A DNA stretch of 56,563 nucleotides from Flavobacteriaceae bacterium UBA6268 (GTDB lineage Bacteria > Bacteroidota > Bacteroidia > Flavobacteriales > Flavobacteriaceae), in assembly GCA_002440705.1 (NCBI GenBank), contig DJVA01000090.1:1-56563 (forward strand). The letters are read 5' to 3'. The notes under the pieces are model-generated. The model made no database searches, was not told where the DNA came from, and saw only the letters and a list, made by a program, of their open reading frames with translations. The translations under genes were made by a program, and so were the position numbers. Positions within the stretch are counted from its first letter, which is position 1. Each line of letters starts with the position of its first letter. Positions 7,992-15,922 of the stretch are shown here, one piece after another.

Positions 7992-8630
7992 ATGTACTTG
8001 TTATCCAAGGAATTATGGTTTCCCAGCCCTGAAGCGGCGTCGCCCGAAGGCCTCTTGGCGGTAGGGGGCGACCTCTCGGTAGCGCGGTTGTTGTTGGCGT
8101 ATCGTTCGGGCATTTTCCCGTGGTACGATGCCGGGGAACCCATCCTGTGGTGGTGCCCCGACCCGCGGATGGTGTTGTTTCCCGAAAAGTTGAAGGTAAG
8201 CAAGAGTTTACAGAAAACCATCAAGCGCGGGACCTTTGAAGTAACCTACAACCAGGCATTCCCCATGGTAATAGAAGCCTGTTCACAAGTGAAACGAAAA
8301 GGGCAACGGGGTACCTGGATTACTGCGGAAATGCGACAGGCCTACCAGCGATTGCACACCCTAGGGCATGCGCATTCGGTGGAAGTATGGCAAGCGGAAC
8401 AGTTGGTAGGAGGCCTGTACGGGGTGGACTTGCCCCAACAACGTATCTTTTGCGGGGAAAGTATGTTCAGCCTTAAAAGTGATGCTTCCAAGGTGGGATT
8501 TTACCATTGGGTGCAGGAATTGAAGCGTAGGGATTATCGCCTCATCGATTGCCAGTTGTACACCGATCATCTGGCCAGTTTGGGAGCCGAGGAAATGCCC
8601 CGGGAGGTATTCCTGTCCTATTTGGGGTAA
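7992..8630 (+). CDS. aat: Leucyl/phenylalanyl-tRNA--protein transferase
   Basis: A 212-residue protein, normal length for Aat. FPSPEAASPEGLLAVGGDLS near the N-terminus, then YRSGIFPWY and ILWWCPDPRMVL, are diagnostic, as is GGLYGVDL with GESMFS further on. The enzyme transfers Leu or Phe from aminoacyl-tRNA to N-terminal Arg or Lys of proteins, producing an N-degron read by ClpS/ClpAP. A single-gene unit between two unrelated genes. Assignment is firm. Confidence 0.96.
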   Translation: MYLLSKELWFPSPEAASPEGLLAVGGDLSVARLLLAYRSGIFPWYDAGEPILWWCPDPRMVLFPEKLKVSKSLQKTIKRGTFEVTYNQAFPMVIEACSQVKRKGQRGTWITAEMRQAYQRLHTLGHAHSVEVWQAEQLVGGLYGVDLPQQRIFCGESMFSLKSDASKVGFYHWVQELKRRDYRLIDCQLYTDHLASLGAEEMPREVFLSYLG

Positions 8631-8698
8631 AACTGTTAAATCGACGGGGAAAATCAAGGTTTTTAGTATCTTGTCCTACTGATAAAAAACCACATTCC

Positions 8699-10438
8699 AT
8701 GAAATTGTTCCGTACTTCATTGCTATACTTGGTATTGCTGGCTCTTTCGTTCTCGGTAAGTGCCCAAGAGGTATTGCCAAGAAACCTCACTAAAACCGAG
8801 GAAGGCCTTGTTTCCAGTTTCAAATTCCGCAGCAACCGCATGACCGATCCCCCTGCAGGCCCGGTGCGTACCATGGCCGAATGGGAGGAAATCGAGTATT
8901 TGGTGATTACCTGGGAACCCAATTTCGAGAACATCCTAAGTCAGATCGTGGCGGCCGCCGTACAGGAATGCAAGGTCATCATTACCACCCACAATGAAAC
9001 TTCCGTAGCCAATTTTCTAACGGGTAACGGGGTAAGCCTTGCCAACGTAACCTTCATGGACGAAAACTGGGACAGCATCTGGATCCGCGACTACGGTGCC
9101 CAAACCATCTACAGCGACGATGTAGGCGAACGGGCCCTGATTGATTGGATCTACAACCGCCCCCGTCCCAACGACGATGTGATGCCTTCGGCCCATGCGT
9201 CCTTAGTGGGGATGCCCATTTACATCACCGACAGCGGCACCAACGATTTGGTGAATACTGGGGGCAACTTTATGTGCGACGGGATGGGAACGGCATTTGC
9301 CTCGAATTTGATTTTGAATGAAAATGCCGCAGGCAATCCCTATGGGGTAAGCCCGAAAACCGAGGAAGAGATTGACGACATCATGAATGCCTATATGGGC
9401 TTGGACCGGTACATCAAGATGCAGACCTTGCCCTATGACGTCATCCACCACATCGACATGCACATGAAACTCTTGGATGAGGAAACCCTCTTGGTGAGCC
9501 AGTATCCCGCGGGGGTAGCCGACGGACCACAGATTGAGGCCAACATTGAATACGTATTGAATAATTTTATGTCACCTTTTGGAACCCCCTACAAAGTGGA
9601 ATGGATTCCTGCACCGCCCAGTACTTCGGGGGCGTATCCCGATACCGGAGGTTCGTACCGTACCTATACCAATTCGGTGTTCGTGAACCGTACCATCCTG
9701 GTGCCAACCTACCGTCCTGAAGTGGACACTCCGGCTTTGGCACAGTATCAGGAATTGTTGCCAGGCTACAATGTGGTGGGCATCGATGTGGACAATCCTG
9801 GGGAGAACATCATCGCCCTATTGGGGGCTATCCACTGCATCACCAATGCCATTGGGGTAGAGGATCCGTTATGGATCGTGCACCAGCCCATTGCCGAGGC
9901 CAATGTAAGCAGTACGGTCACCGTGGATGCAATGATCAAGCACAACAGCGGCATCAGTACGGCTTCCGTATTTTGGCGGGAAGCAGGGACAACCACCTAT
10001 ACCGAAGTACCCATGAGCTTTGTAAGCGACGACAACTGGACCGCCGATTTGACCATGCCTAGTGTGGCAGGGGAAGTGGAATACTACATCGCCGCCGAAG
10101 CCAATTCAGGCAAGACCATGACCCGGCCCATTGTGGCACCCGAGGGGTATTGGACCATTCAGGTGGGAAGCCTTTCCATCGAAGACTGGGCCGAGCAGCA
10201 GCTGCAGGGTCCTTATCCCAATCCGACCCGTGGAGCGGTGCATTTCAATTTGAACCAAATACCGGGACCTATCAAGGTGCGCATCCACAACCTCTTGGGG
10301 CAACAGTTGTATGAAACTACCTTGGATCAAGGTAATGGACAGTTGGATTTGAATTTGAATGCTGATTGGCGCGGTACTTTATTGGTCACCTTTGAAGGGG
10401 ATTTTGGTAAAATTCACCGAAAAGTAATCAAGCTATAG
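8699..10438 (+). CDS. Secreted PPAD-like arginine/agmatine deiminase with T9SS sorting domain
   Basis: 579 residues from the ATG at 8699, which gives a proper signal peptide ending near SVSAQ. The catalytic domain (about 55-390) is of the PAD_porph family, with D131 (WIRDYG), H251 and D253 (HHIDMH), N325 and C380 (GAIHCIT). These align by order and spacing with Asp130, His236, Asp238, Asn297 and Cys351 of Porphyromonas gingivalis PPAD as I remember its numbering. An Ig-like domain follows (about 400-500), then a type A T9SS sorting domain starting at YPNPTRG. Predicted to be exported by T9SS and to convert a guanidino group to citrulline/ureido. Agmatine versus peptidyl-arginine cannot be settled by eye. 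Confidence 0.88.
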   Translation: MKLFRTSLLYLVLLALSFSVSAQEVLPRNLTKTEEGLVSSFKFRSNRMTDPPAGPVRTMAEWEEIEYLVITWEPNFENILSQIVAAAVQECKVIITTHNETSVANFLTGNGVSLANVTFMDENWDSIWIRDYGAQTIYSDDVGERALIDWIYNRPRPNDDVMPSAHASLVGMPIYITDSGTNDLVNTGGNFMCDGMGTAFASNLILNENAAGNPYGVSPKTEEEIDDIMNAYMGLDRYIKMQTLPYDVIHHIDMHMKLLDEETLLVSQYPAGVADGPQIEANIEYVLNNFMSPFGTPYKVEWIPAPPSTSGAYPDTGGSYRTYTNSVFVNRTILVPTYRPEVDTPALAQYQELLPGYNVVGIDVDNPGENIIALLGAIHCITNAIGVEDPLWIVHQPIAEANVSSTVTVDAMIKHNSGISTASVFWREAGTTTYTEVPMSFVSDDNWTADLTMPSVAGEVEYYIAAEANSGKTMTRPIVAPEGYWTIQVGSLSIEDWAEQQLQGPYPNPTRGAVHFNLNQIPGPIKVRIHNLLGQQLYETTLDQGNGQLDLNLNADWRGTLLVTFEGDFGKIHRKVIKL

Positions 10439-10516
10439 CAGTTTTCAACGATTTTATTTGTTTTTTAAACAGGAAATCAGCACATTAGCGTCAGATTTTT
10501 CCCAAATTTGCCCCTT

Positions 10517-10861
10517 ATGAAAGCTATCATTTCACTGTTCACCGTCTTTTTGTTGTGTGTCTCCTTAACCGTCAAGGCCCAGGAAAACCAAGGGATTGAC
10601 GTTAACAAGGACATCGATTTGGCCAAGGTATACGAGCAGGTCATCAAGGAAGGTTATGGAACCCCTAAGGTGTATCTGGACCTCGCTAACGCCTACTATT
10701 TTGGTGGCGATTATGCCAACGCCAAGAAATGGTTCGAAAAGGTGTTCGAGACGGAGGAATTGACCACGGACATGGTGGTATTCCGTTACAAACAAAGCCT
10801 AAAGGCATTGAAGGAAGATATGGATGCCAATCCGTACCTAGCGGCCTTGGGCACCAACTAA
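10517..10861 (+). CDS. Small exported TPR-like protein
   Basis: 114 residues from the ATG at 10517 (an in-frame TTG three codons upstream is rejected). A signal peptide ends near VKAQ. The mature part contains YLDLANAYYFGGDYANAKKW followed by FEKVF, a single tetratricopeptide-type helix pair. Such short TPR proteins resemble the N-terminal TPR segment of flavobacterial OmpA-like proteins but lack the OmpA domain. The reading frame is intact with a normal stop, so no decay is visible. Probably periplasmic; partner unknown. Confidence 0.75.
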   Translation: MKAIISLFTVFLLCVSLTVKAQENQGIDVNKDIDLAKVYEQVIKEGYGTPKVYLDLANAYYFGGDYANAKKWFEKVFETEELTTDMVVFRYKQSLKALKEDMDANPYLAALGTN

Positions 10862-10862
10862 G

Positions 10863-11423
10863 TTATACCTCTTTATGTCGGAAACATTCCACGATGTGGT
10901 CGTTGACCATGCCGGTGGCTTGCATGTGTGCGTAGACCACGGTTGATCCCACAAACTTAAATCCCCTTTTTTTCAAATCCTTGCTGATGGCATCACTGAG
11001 TGGGGTGGATGCCGGTACCTCTTTCAAGGATTTCCAGGTATTGTGGATGGGGGTGCCGTCCACGAACCCCCAGATATAGTTGCTGAAACTTCCAAACTCC
11101 TGCTGTACTTCCAAATAGACTTGGGCATTGGTGACTGCCGCCCTTACTTTCAGTTGGTTGCGGATGATGCCCGGGTCGTTGAGCAGGGATGTAATCTTGG
11201 CTTCGGAATAGCGTGCTATTTTATGGTAATCGAATTGGTCGAAGGCCCTACGGAAGTTTTCCCTTTTTCGCAGCACGGTAATCCAACTAAGGCCCGCCTG
11301 AAAGGTTTCCAGGGTTAGGAATTCAAACAAGAGGGCATCGTCCTTTACAGGCACTCCCCATTCTTCGTCGTGGTAGGATACGTAAAGAGAGTCGTCCCCA
11401 CACCAACCGCAGCGTATTTTCAT
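10863..11423 (-). CDS. tag: DNA-3-methyladenine glycosylase I
   Basis: A 186-residue protein with the TagI zinc site: C5 and H18 at the N-terminus (RCGWCGDD, then YHDEEWG) and H176 and C180 at the C-terminus (NDHIVECFRH). The core has LFEFLTLETFQAGLSW, the family substrate-pocket region. Tag excises 3-methyladenine from alkylated DNA to start base excision repair. It follows the TonB-like gene by 28 bases on the same strand and is probably cotranscribed. Assignment is firm. Confidence 0.96.
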   Translation of the reverse strand: MKIRCGWCGDDSLYVSYHDEEWGVPVKDDALLFEFLTLETFQAGLSWITVLRKRENFRRAFDQFDYHKIARYSEAKITSLLNDPGIIRNQLKVRAAVTNAQVYLEVQQEFGSFSNYIWGFVDGTPIHNTWKSLKEVPASTPLSDAISKDLKKRGFKFVGSTVVYAHMQATGMVNDHIVECFRHKEV

Positions 11424-11451
11424 GGAAGTGAATTTTCAGCAAGATAGTATT

Positions 11452-12156
11452 TTATTCCTGTCCTGGAAAGAGGTAAGTGATGGTCCCTAGTTGCTTGGGT
11501 TTGTCGCCTTGGGTATTGAACCGCGATTCGTTGGCATAAGCCAGGGCCTCGTCAATAAGGCAACCGTTGGCAGTTGTGGAAAGGGTTCCGTTGTAATTGG
11601 CTTTGGTGACCTTGCCAAGGGCATTCACTTCGATGGAAATGACAATTTTACCGCTTCCCTCACAGGTATAGACCGGATTGGGAAGGTAAAGGGCCGTACG
11701 ATTCACCAATTGGTAGGTCATCGTAGTTTTTCGATTCACGGATTTGGCAGAGGTCTTGGCTTTTTTCTTGGCGGCCTCCGCCAAGGTTCTCTTGGTTTTC
11801 TGCAATTCTTTTTGGGCTTGGTTGAAATCGGTTTTCACGCCCATCCCGTCCCAGTCGAGGTTTTGGGTTTCTTCGCTTTCCGACTCGTCGAAGGGGGCAT
11901 TGCGCTCGTTCTCTACTTCGCGGATGAAGGTTTCCGCTTCGTTATAAGCAGTGTTGGTCTTCACCACCGCCTGTTCCTGGGGCGTTGCCAAGGCCAACGG
12001 CTCTTCCTCGGGCAGTAGCTCGGTGTATTCCACCGGTACGGTTGTGACCTCAGGTGTTGGGTTTCCGTCCAGCTTAACCAGTAACAACAAGAGGATCAAA
12101 TTGCCCACAAGCAGACTGGTTACCAAGAAAGCCTTGTATGAATAGTTAAAGTTCAC
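11452..12156 (-). CDS. TonB-like protein, membrane-anchored
   Basis: 234 residues from a GTG start at 12156. One N-terminal TM helix (about 9-27) is followed by an acidic, Glu/Ala-rich linker with a Lys-rich coil (residues about 110-140) and a C-terminal domain resembling TonB: KIVISIEVNALGKVTKANYN, then ALAYANESRFN. The linker is not Pro-rich as in classical TonB. In Bacteroidota many such energy-transducer-like proteins exist without a known receptor, and none lies adjacent. Coupling to an outer-membrane receptor is inferred from fold only. A box TCATTTTG upstream is close to the -7 consensus. Confidence 0.75.
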   Translation of the reverse strand: MNFNYSYKAFLVTSLLVGNLILLLLLVKLDGNPTPEVTTVPVEYTELLPEEEPLALATPQEQAVVKTNTAYNEAETFIREVENERNAPFDESESEETQNLDWDGMGVKTDFNQAQKELQKTKRTLAEAAKKKAKTSAKSVNRKTTMTYQLVNRTALYLPNPVYTCEGSGKIVISIEVNALGKVTKANYNGTLSTTANGCLIDEALAYANESRFNTQGDKPKQLGTITYLFPGQE

Positions 12157-12217
12157 GGTGCAAAATGAAGGAATTTTCTGTTTATATACTAGCCTGTTAA
12201 TGAAGCTTTAACGTTTT

Positions 12218-12910
12218 TCACGGAGTTTTTAGCATCCCTTCAAAGGTTTCAGGGGTTACGGCATCTCGCACCGAAAATTCCCCAATACGCGTGCGGCGCA
12301 AGGCCGATAGGTGTGCCCCATTGTTGAGGGCCTTGCCAAAATCGTGTGCCAAGGAACGGATGTAGGTGCCCTTGCTGCACACCACTCGGAATTGCACGTT
12401 GGGCATTTCGATTTGGGTGATTTCGAACGCTGAAATGGTTACTTTGCGGGACGATACTTCCACCGATTCGCCTTTACGGGCCAATTCGTACAGCCGTTTC
12501 CCATCTTTTTTAATGGCAGAGAATACGGGTGGTTGTTGCATGATGTCCCCTACAAAGGATTGTACTGCTTTGTGAATGGCGCCTTCGGTAATGTTCTGTG
12601 TATCGAAGGTTTGGTCGATTTCCGTTTCCAAGTCGTAACTGGGGGTGGTGGCACCCAGGGTAATGGTGCCGGTGTATTCCTTTTCCTGGGCCTGAAAGGT
12701 TTCGATCTTTTTGGTGAACTTCCCGGTACAGAGGATGAGCAATCCCGTGGCCAAGGGATCGAGGGTGCCTGCATGCCCTACCTTAATCTTTTTCAGTTGA
12801 AATTCCTTCCGCAGCAACCACCGTACTTTGTTCACCACTTGAAAGGAGGTCCATTCCAAGGGTTTGTCGATGAGTAGGACCTGTCCTTCTTGGTAGGCTT
12901 CCCCCGTCAT
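12218..12910 (-). CDS. truB: tRNA pseudouridine(55) synthase
   Basis: A 230-residue protein; Bacteroidota TruB often lacks a long PUA tail. The catalytic motif KVGHAGTLDPLATGLLILC contains the nucleophilic Asp, and QQPPVFSAIKKDGKRLYELA is the second TruB signature. It makes pseudouridine 55 in the T loop of tRNAs. Last gene of the ftsX-DUF3098-uppP-truB minus-strand operon, one base after uppP. Assignment is firm. Confidence 0.97.
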   Translation of the reverse strand: MTGEAYQEGQVLLIDKPLEWTSFQVVNKVRWLLRKEFQLKKIKVGHAGTLDPLATGLLILCTGKFTKKIETFQAQEKEYTGTITLGATTPSYDLETEIDQTFDTQNITEGAIHKAVQSFVGDIMQQPPVFSAIKKDGKRLYELARKGESVEVSSRKVTISAFEITQIEMPNVQFRVVCSKGTYIRSLAHDFGKALNNGAHLSALRRTRIGEFSVRDAVTPETFEGMLKTP

Positions 12911-12911
12911 A

Positions 12912-13697
12912 CTAGATTATGGTAAGTTGTTTTATGAAATAATGGATGAGCAGGATGATGACCCCAGCTGCGATGCGGTAGTACCCAAATAGTTTAAAAC
13001 CGTGCTTTTGCAGGTAGTTGATGAAGGTTTTGATGGCAATCATGGCCACCACAAAGCCCACCACATTGCCAACAATCAGCAAGGTAACTTGTTGCGAGGA
13101 CAGTTGAAATCCGGCATCGTAATAATCATACGATTTCTTAACGGTGGCCCCCAGCATGGTAGGAATGGCCAGAAAGAAGGAAAACTCGGCGGCTACGGTA
13201 CGGGACAGTTTTTGGGTCATCCCCCCCACGATACTGGCTCCGCTGCGTGACACTCCGGGGATCATGGCCAAGCATTGAAAAAATCCAATCTTAAGAGCGG
13301 TTCGGTAGGAGATTTCCGTTTCGGAACCGTCGCCAAACCAATCGTCAACTTTCAAGAGGATGACACCCCCAATAATAAGGGAGACGGCTACGGTAATGGG
13401 GTTCTCCAAGAGACTATCGATAAAATCGTTCAACAATAGTCCCAAAACCACGGCGGGCAAAAAACCTACCAGTAGTTTGTAGTAAAAGTTCACGGACTGG
13501 AAAAACCGTTTGAAATAAAGGACTACTACGCTCATGATGGTCCCCAATTGGATGACAATGGTAAAGAGTTTGGTGAAGTCCTCATGGGCAATTCCAAAAA
13601 AGGAGGAAGCCACAATCATGTGCCCGGTGGAGGAAACCGGGAGGAATTCGGTAATCCCTTCAATAATACCCAGGACAATCGCTTGGAGAAGGTCCAT
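12912..13697 (-). CDS. uppP: Undecaprenyl-diphosphate phosphatase
   Basis: A 261-residue integral membrane protein with about 7-8 TM helices. It has the two UppP/BacA motifs: GIIEGITEFLPVSSTGH near the N-terminus and PGVSRSGASI in the middle. It dephosphorylates undecaprenyl pyrophosphate to recycle the lipid carrier for peptidoglycan and other envelope glycans. Three bases after DUF3098 and one before truB, so part of a tight operon. Assignment is firm. Confidence 0.97.
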   Translation of the reverse strand: MDLLQAIVLGIIEGITEFLPVSSTGHMIVASSFFGIAHEDFTKLFTIVIQLGTIMSVVVLYFKRFFQSVNFYYKLLVGFLPAVVLGLLLNDFIDSLLENPITVAVSLIIGGVILLKVDDWFGDGSETEISYRTALKIGFFQCLAMIPGVSRSGASIVGGMTQKLSRTVAAEFSFFLAIPTMLGATVKKSYDYYDAGFQLSSQQVTLLIVGNVVGFVVAMIAIKTFINYLQKHGFKLFGYYRIAAGVIILLIHYFIKQLTII

Positions 13698-13700
13698 AGA

Positions 13701-13961
13701 TTAGTCTTCCTTATTGGGGTTGAGGAGGATGGCATAGACCTCGATGCCAAACCCGATGAGGATAAAAGCTGGAGCCAAACGGATGCGGCGCCAACTGTAG
13801 ATGTCTGGGTTGAATACGTTGGGATCGTCACTGCCCCCGCCTACCATAAGGATGAAACCCAAGGCGATAACGGCTGCCCCAATGAGCATGAAACGGTAGT
13901 TCTTTTTTTCGAATATGAATCCCCCTTTTCTAGCTTCCTCTTTTCTTTTTTTCTCTCCCAT
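13701..13961 (-). CDS. DUF3098 membrane protein
   Basis: 86 residues from the ATG at 13961 (MGEKKRKEEARKGGF). A longer frame up to 14063 runs into the end of ftsX and is rejected. Two TM helices (about 21-38 and 56-74) flank a short loop containing DDPNVFNPDIYSWRR. This is DUF3098, a small Bacteroidota-specific family typically found between ftsX and uppP. Its position suggests an envelope or division role, but no function is known to me. Confidence 0.88.
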   Translation of the reverse strand: MGEKKRKEEARKGGFIFEKKNYRFMLIGAAVIALGFILMVGGGSDDPNVFNPDIYSWRRIRLAPAFILIGFGIEVYAILLNPNKED

Positions 13962-13996
13962 GGTGTTTTGAATGGACTTGCAAGTTAGGCAATAAA

Positions 13997-14875
13997 TTAA
14001 TAATAGAGTTCGTCGGTACGTAGGTTCAAAAAGCGCTGGGTGGCAAAGAAGGTGCTCAACCAACTAATGAGTACCCCCATCAGAAATACAAAAAGAAAGA
14101 GACCACCAATGAGCAGGGGGTCTTCCATAAAGCGCATCTGCGGAAACGTATGATCCAAGTAATACAGGATGGCTGCAATGCCCAAAATGGCCAACAAGGC
14201 CCCTACAATCCCCAATTTGATGCTGCGCCAAATGAAGGGACGGCGTATGAAGCCTTTGGTAGCTCCCACCATTTGCATGGTTTTGATGGTGAAACGCTTT
14301 GCGTAAACGGAAAGGCGAATGGAACTGTTGATAAGCAACACGGCGATGAACAGGAACACCGCACTGATGATGAGCACCCAAAAACTGATTTTCTTGATGT
14401 TGTCGTTCAGGAGTACAATGAGGGGACGGTCGTAGACCACGTCGTCCACAAAGTCCTTGGTTTGGATTTCGTTCTGGATTTCTTCAAGCTTGGTGGGCGA
14501 TACGAAGTCGGCCAAAAGATACACATCAATACTATTCTGCAGGGGGTTGTACCCCAAAAACTCCATGAAGTTTTCCCCAATGGTGGCGCTGTGTTCCTCG
14601 GCGGCCTGTTCCTTGGATACGAAGGTGGCACTTTTGGTGTATTCGGCCAGGGCCAGGCTCTGCTGGAGTTGATCGATTTCCACCTGTTTGGCAGTGTCCT
14701 TCAGGAATACCGTAAGGGCAATTTTTTCTTTGAAGTGATCGGCTACCTTCTTGCTGTTCAATACCAGAAGCCCTAAAAGTCCCAATAAAAACAATACGAG
14801 TGAAACGCTGATGACTACGGAAAGGTAGGAAGAAAGGAGGCGGCGTTTTTGGTATTTCTCGAAGGAAGAGGCCAT
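13997..14875 (-). CDS. ftsX: Cell division protein FtsX
   Basis: 292 residues from the ATG at 14875 (MASSFEKYQKRRL). An in-frame extension upstream overlaps the divergent promoter and is rejected. The architecture is that of FtsX: a cytoplasmic N-terminus, TM1 at about 18-38, a periplasmic domain to about 165, then three C-terminal TM helices with the conserved MQMVGATKGFIRRPF between the second and third. FtsX works with the ATPase FtsE to control peptidoglycan hydrolases at the division site; ftsE is not adjacent here. First gene of the operon to truB. Confidence 0.94.
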   Translation of the reverse strand: MASSFEKYQKRRLLSSYLSVVISVSLVLFLLGLLGLLVLNSKKVADHFKEKIALTVFLKDTAKQVEIDQLQQSLALAEYTKSATFVSKEQAAEEHSATIGENFMEFLGYNPLQNSIDVYLLADFVSPTKLEEIQNEIQTKDFVDDVVYDRPLIVLLNDNIKKISFWVLIISAVFLFIAVLLINSSIRLSVYAKRFTIKTMQMVGATKGFIRRPFIWRSIKLGIVGALLAILGIAAILYYLDHTFPQMRFMEDPLLIGGLFLFVFLMGVLISWLSTFFATQRFLNLRTDELYY

Positions 14876-14933
14876 AGGTTGTGCAATCGTGGTGTAAAAG
14901 TACCAATTTTTTTGAGCTGTAATAGTACAACGT

Positions 14934-14964
14934 TTAAAGATTCCCGAATCTTGTGATAACTTTG
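14934..14964 (+). promoter_or_regulatory. Promoter for the UbiA-family gene (TTTA-N19-TAACTTTG)
   Basis: The -7 box TAACTTTG (14957-14964) matches TAnnTTTG and lies exactly 19 bases after TTTA (14934-14937), one base off the TTTG -33 consensus. The last base of the -7 box is the first base of the apparent GTG start at 14964, so translation probably begins downstream. Confidence 0.65.
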
Positions 14965-15860
14965 TGATTGTTTCAAAAAAAGCACCCGTTATTAAAGCCG
15001 TATTGAAAGCCTTGAAAATCTCCCGACCCGGATTGTGGTTTCCCACGGTATGGATTTATGTGGTGCCCTTTAGTTTTGAAAACCGGTTTTGGGAGTCATG
15101 GCTTTTTTGGCTGGGGTTCTTCTTCGTCACTTTTCCCCTCAACTATTTAGTGTATGGGCTGAACGACTACAACGACGTTAAGGCCGATGCCGTAAACCCT
15201 AGAAAAGGCAATTATTTGTTCGGGGCAAAATACTCAGAAAAGGATTTGTCCAGCGTTCCCAAACGGATTGTTTGGCTGGTGTTGCCTTTCGTGGTCTTTT
15301 TTTCTTGGTATTCCGGTTGGACGATGCTGGGGTTATTGGCCTTCATGATTGGGGTGAATGTACTGTACAACTTCAAACCCTTTCGATTGAAGGAGCGCCC
15401 CCCCTTTGAAATTGTGATCCAAGTGGGGTATGTGTTTGTGGCTTTTTTCAGCACGGAATTGAATGGCTTGCAGCAAATCCCATGGCAAACGGTTTTGTAT
15501 TTGTCCCTTTTCGCCTTTCAGGCGCACATTGCAGGGGAAATCATGGACTTGGAACCGGACCGCCTGGCGGGAAAACGCACAACTGCTACGCTCTTGGGAA
15601 GGCAAAAAACCAAAGGGGTCATGCTGGTCCTGTTGTTGCTGGAAGTGTACCTCCTCTATTTCTGGTTTCAGGATGCGGTACTGGCTGGGTTTTTAGCCGT
15701 GTTCTCCGGTTGGCTCGTACTGGACCTTTTCTTTATTTTCAAAGGAAAGCCTTATACCCTTTGGCAAATGAAACTCTTTGGTTGGGCCATGAACGGGGTG
15801 GCGTTCGCCTCCATGTTGTGGGTACTGTATTCGGGCAAGTTGATGCATCCTGTTTTTTAG
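14964..15860 (+). CDS. UbiA-family prenyltransferase
   Basis: Up to 298 residues, with about 8-9 TM helices. The first Asp-rich motif NDYNDVKAD, preceded by YLVYGL, is the Mg-diphosphate binding site of UbiA enzymes, and MDLEPDRLAGKRTTATLLG is the second. The family attaches isoprenoid chains to aromatic or other acceptors in the membrane. The acceptor is unknown; no quinone, heme or carotenoid gene is adjacent. The GTG at 14964 overlaps the -7 box, so the true start is probably a later codon, such as the TTG at 15003 or 15012. Divergent from ftsX. Confidence 0.85.
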   Translation: MIVSKKAPVIKAVLKALKISRPGLWFPTVWIYVVPFSFENRFWESWLFWLGFFFVTFPLNYLVYGLNDYNDVKADAVNPRKGNYLFGAKYSEKDLSSVPKRIVWLVLPFVVFFSWYSGWTMLGLLAFMIGVNVLYNFKPFRLKERPPFEIVIQVGYVFVAFFSTELNGLQQIPWQTVLYLSLFAFQAHIAGEIMDLEPDRLAGKRTTATLLGRQKTKGVMLVLLLLEVYLLYFWFQDAVLAGFLAVFSGWLVLDLFFIFKGKPYTLWQMKLFGWAMNGVAFASMLWVLYSGKLMHPVF

Positions 15861-15893
15861 GCTCTTTCGCTTAAGACTTCGCCCAAGAAATCT

Positions 15894-15901
15894 TAAATTT
15901 G
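15894..15901 (+). promoter_or_regulatory. -7 box (TAAATTTG) for leuS
   Basis: TAAATTTG matches TAnnTTTG and lies 21 bases before the leuS ATG at 15923. TTAA at 15871-15874 sits at the -33 distance but is a weak match. This placement supports 15923 over the upstream TTG, which lies inside the box. Confidence 0.55.
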
Positions 15902-15922
15902 CCCTTTCTTAGCAAAGAACCC

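Noticed and set aside
11491..12018. Plus-strand open frame opposite the TonB-like gene
   Set aside because: Shadow of the minus-strand gene, with no promoter and unlikely residue composition.
14150..14776. Plus-strand open frame opposite ftsX
   Set aside because: Antisense to a clear FtsX; rich in Gln/His/Asp as expected of a shadow frame.
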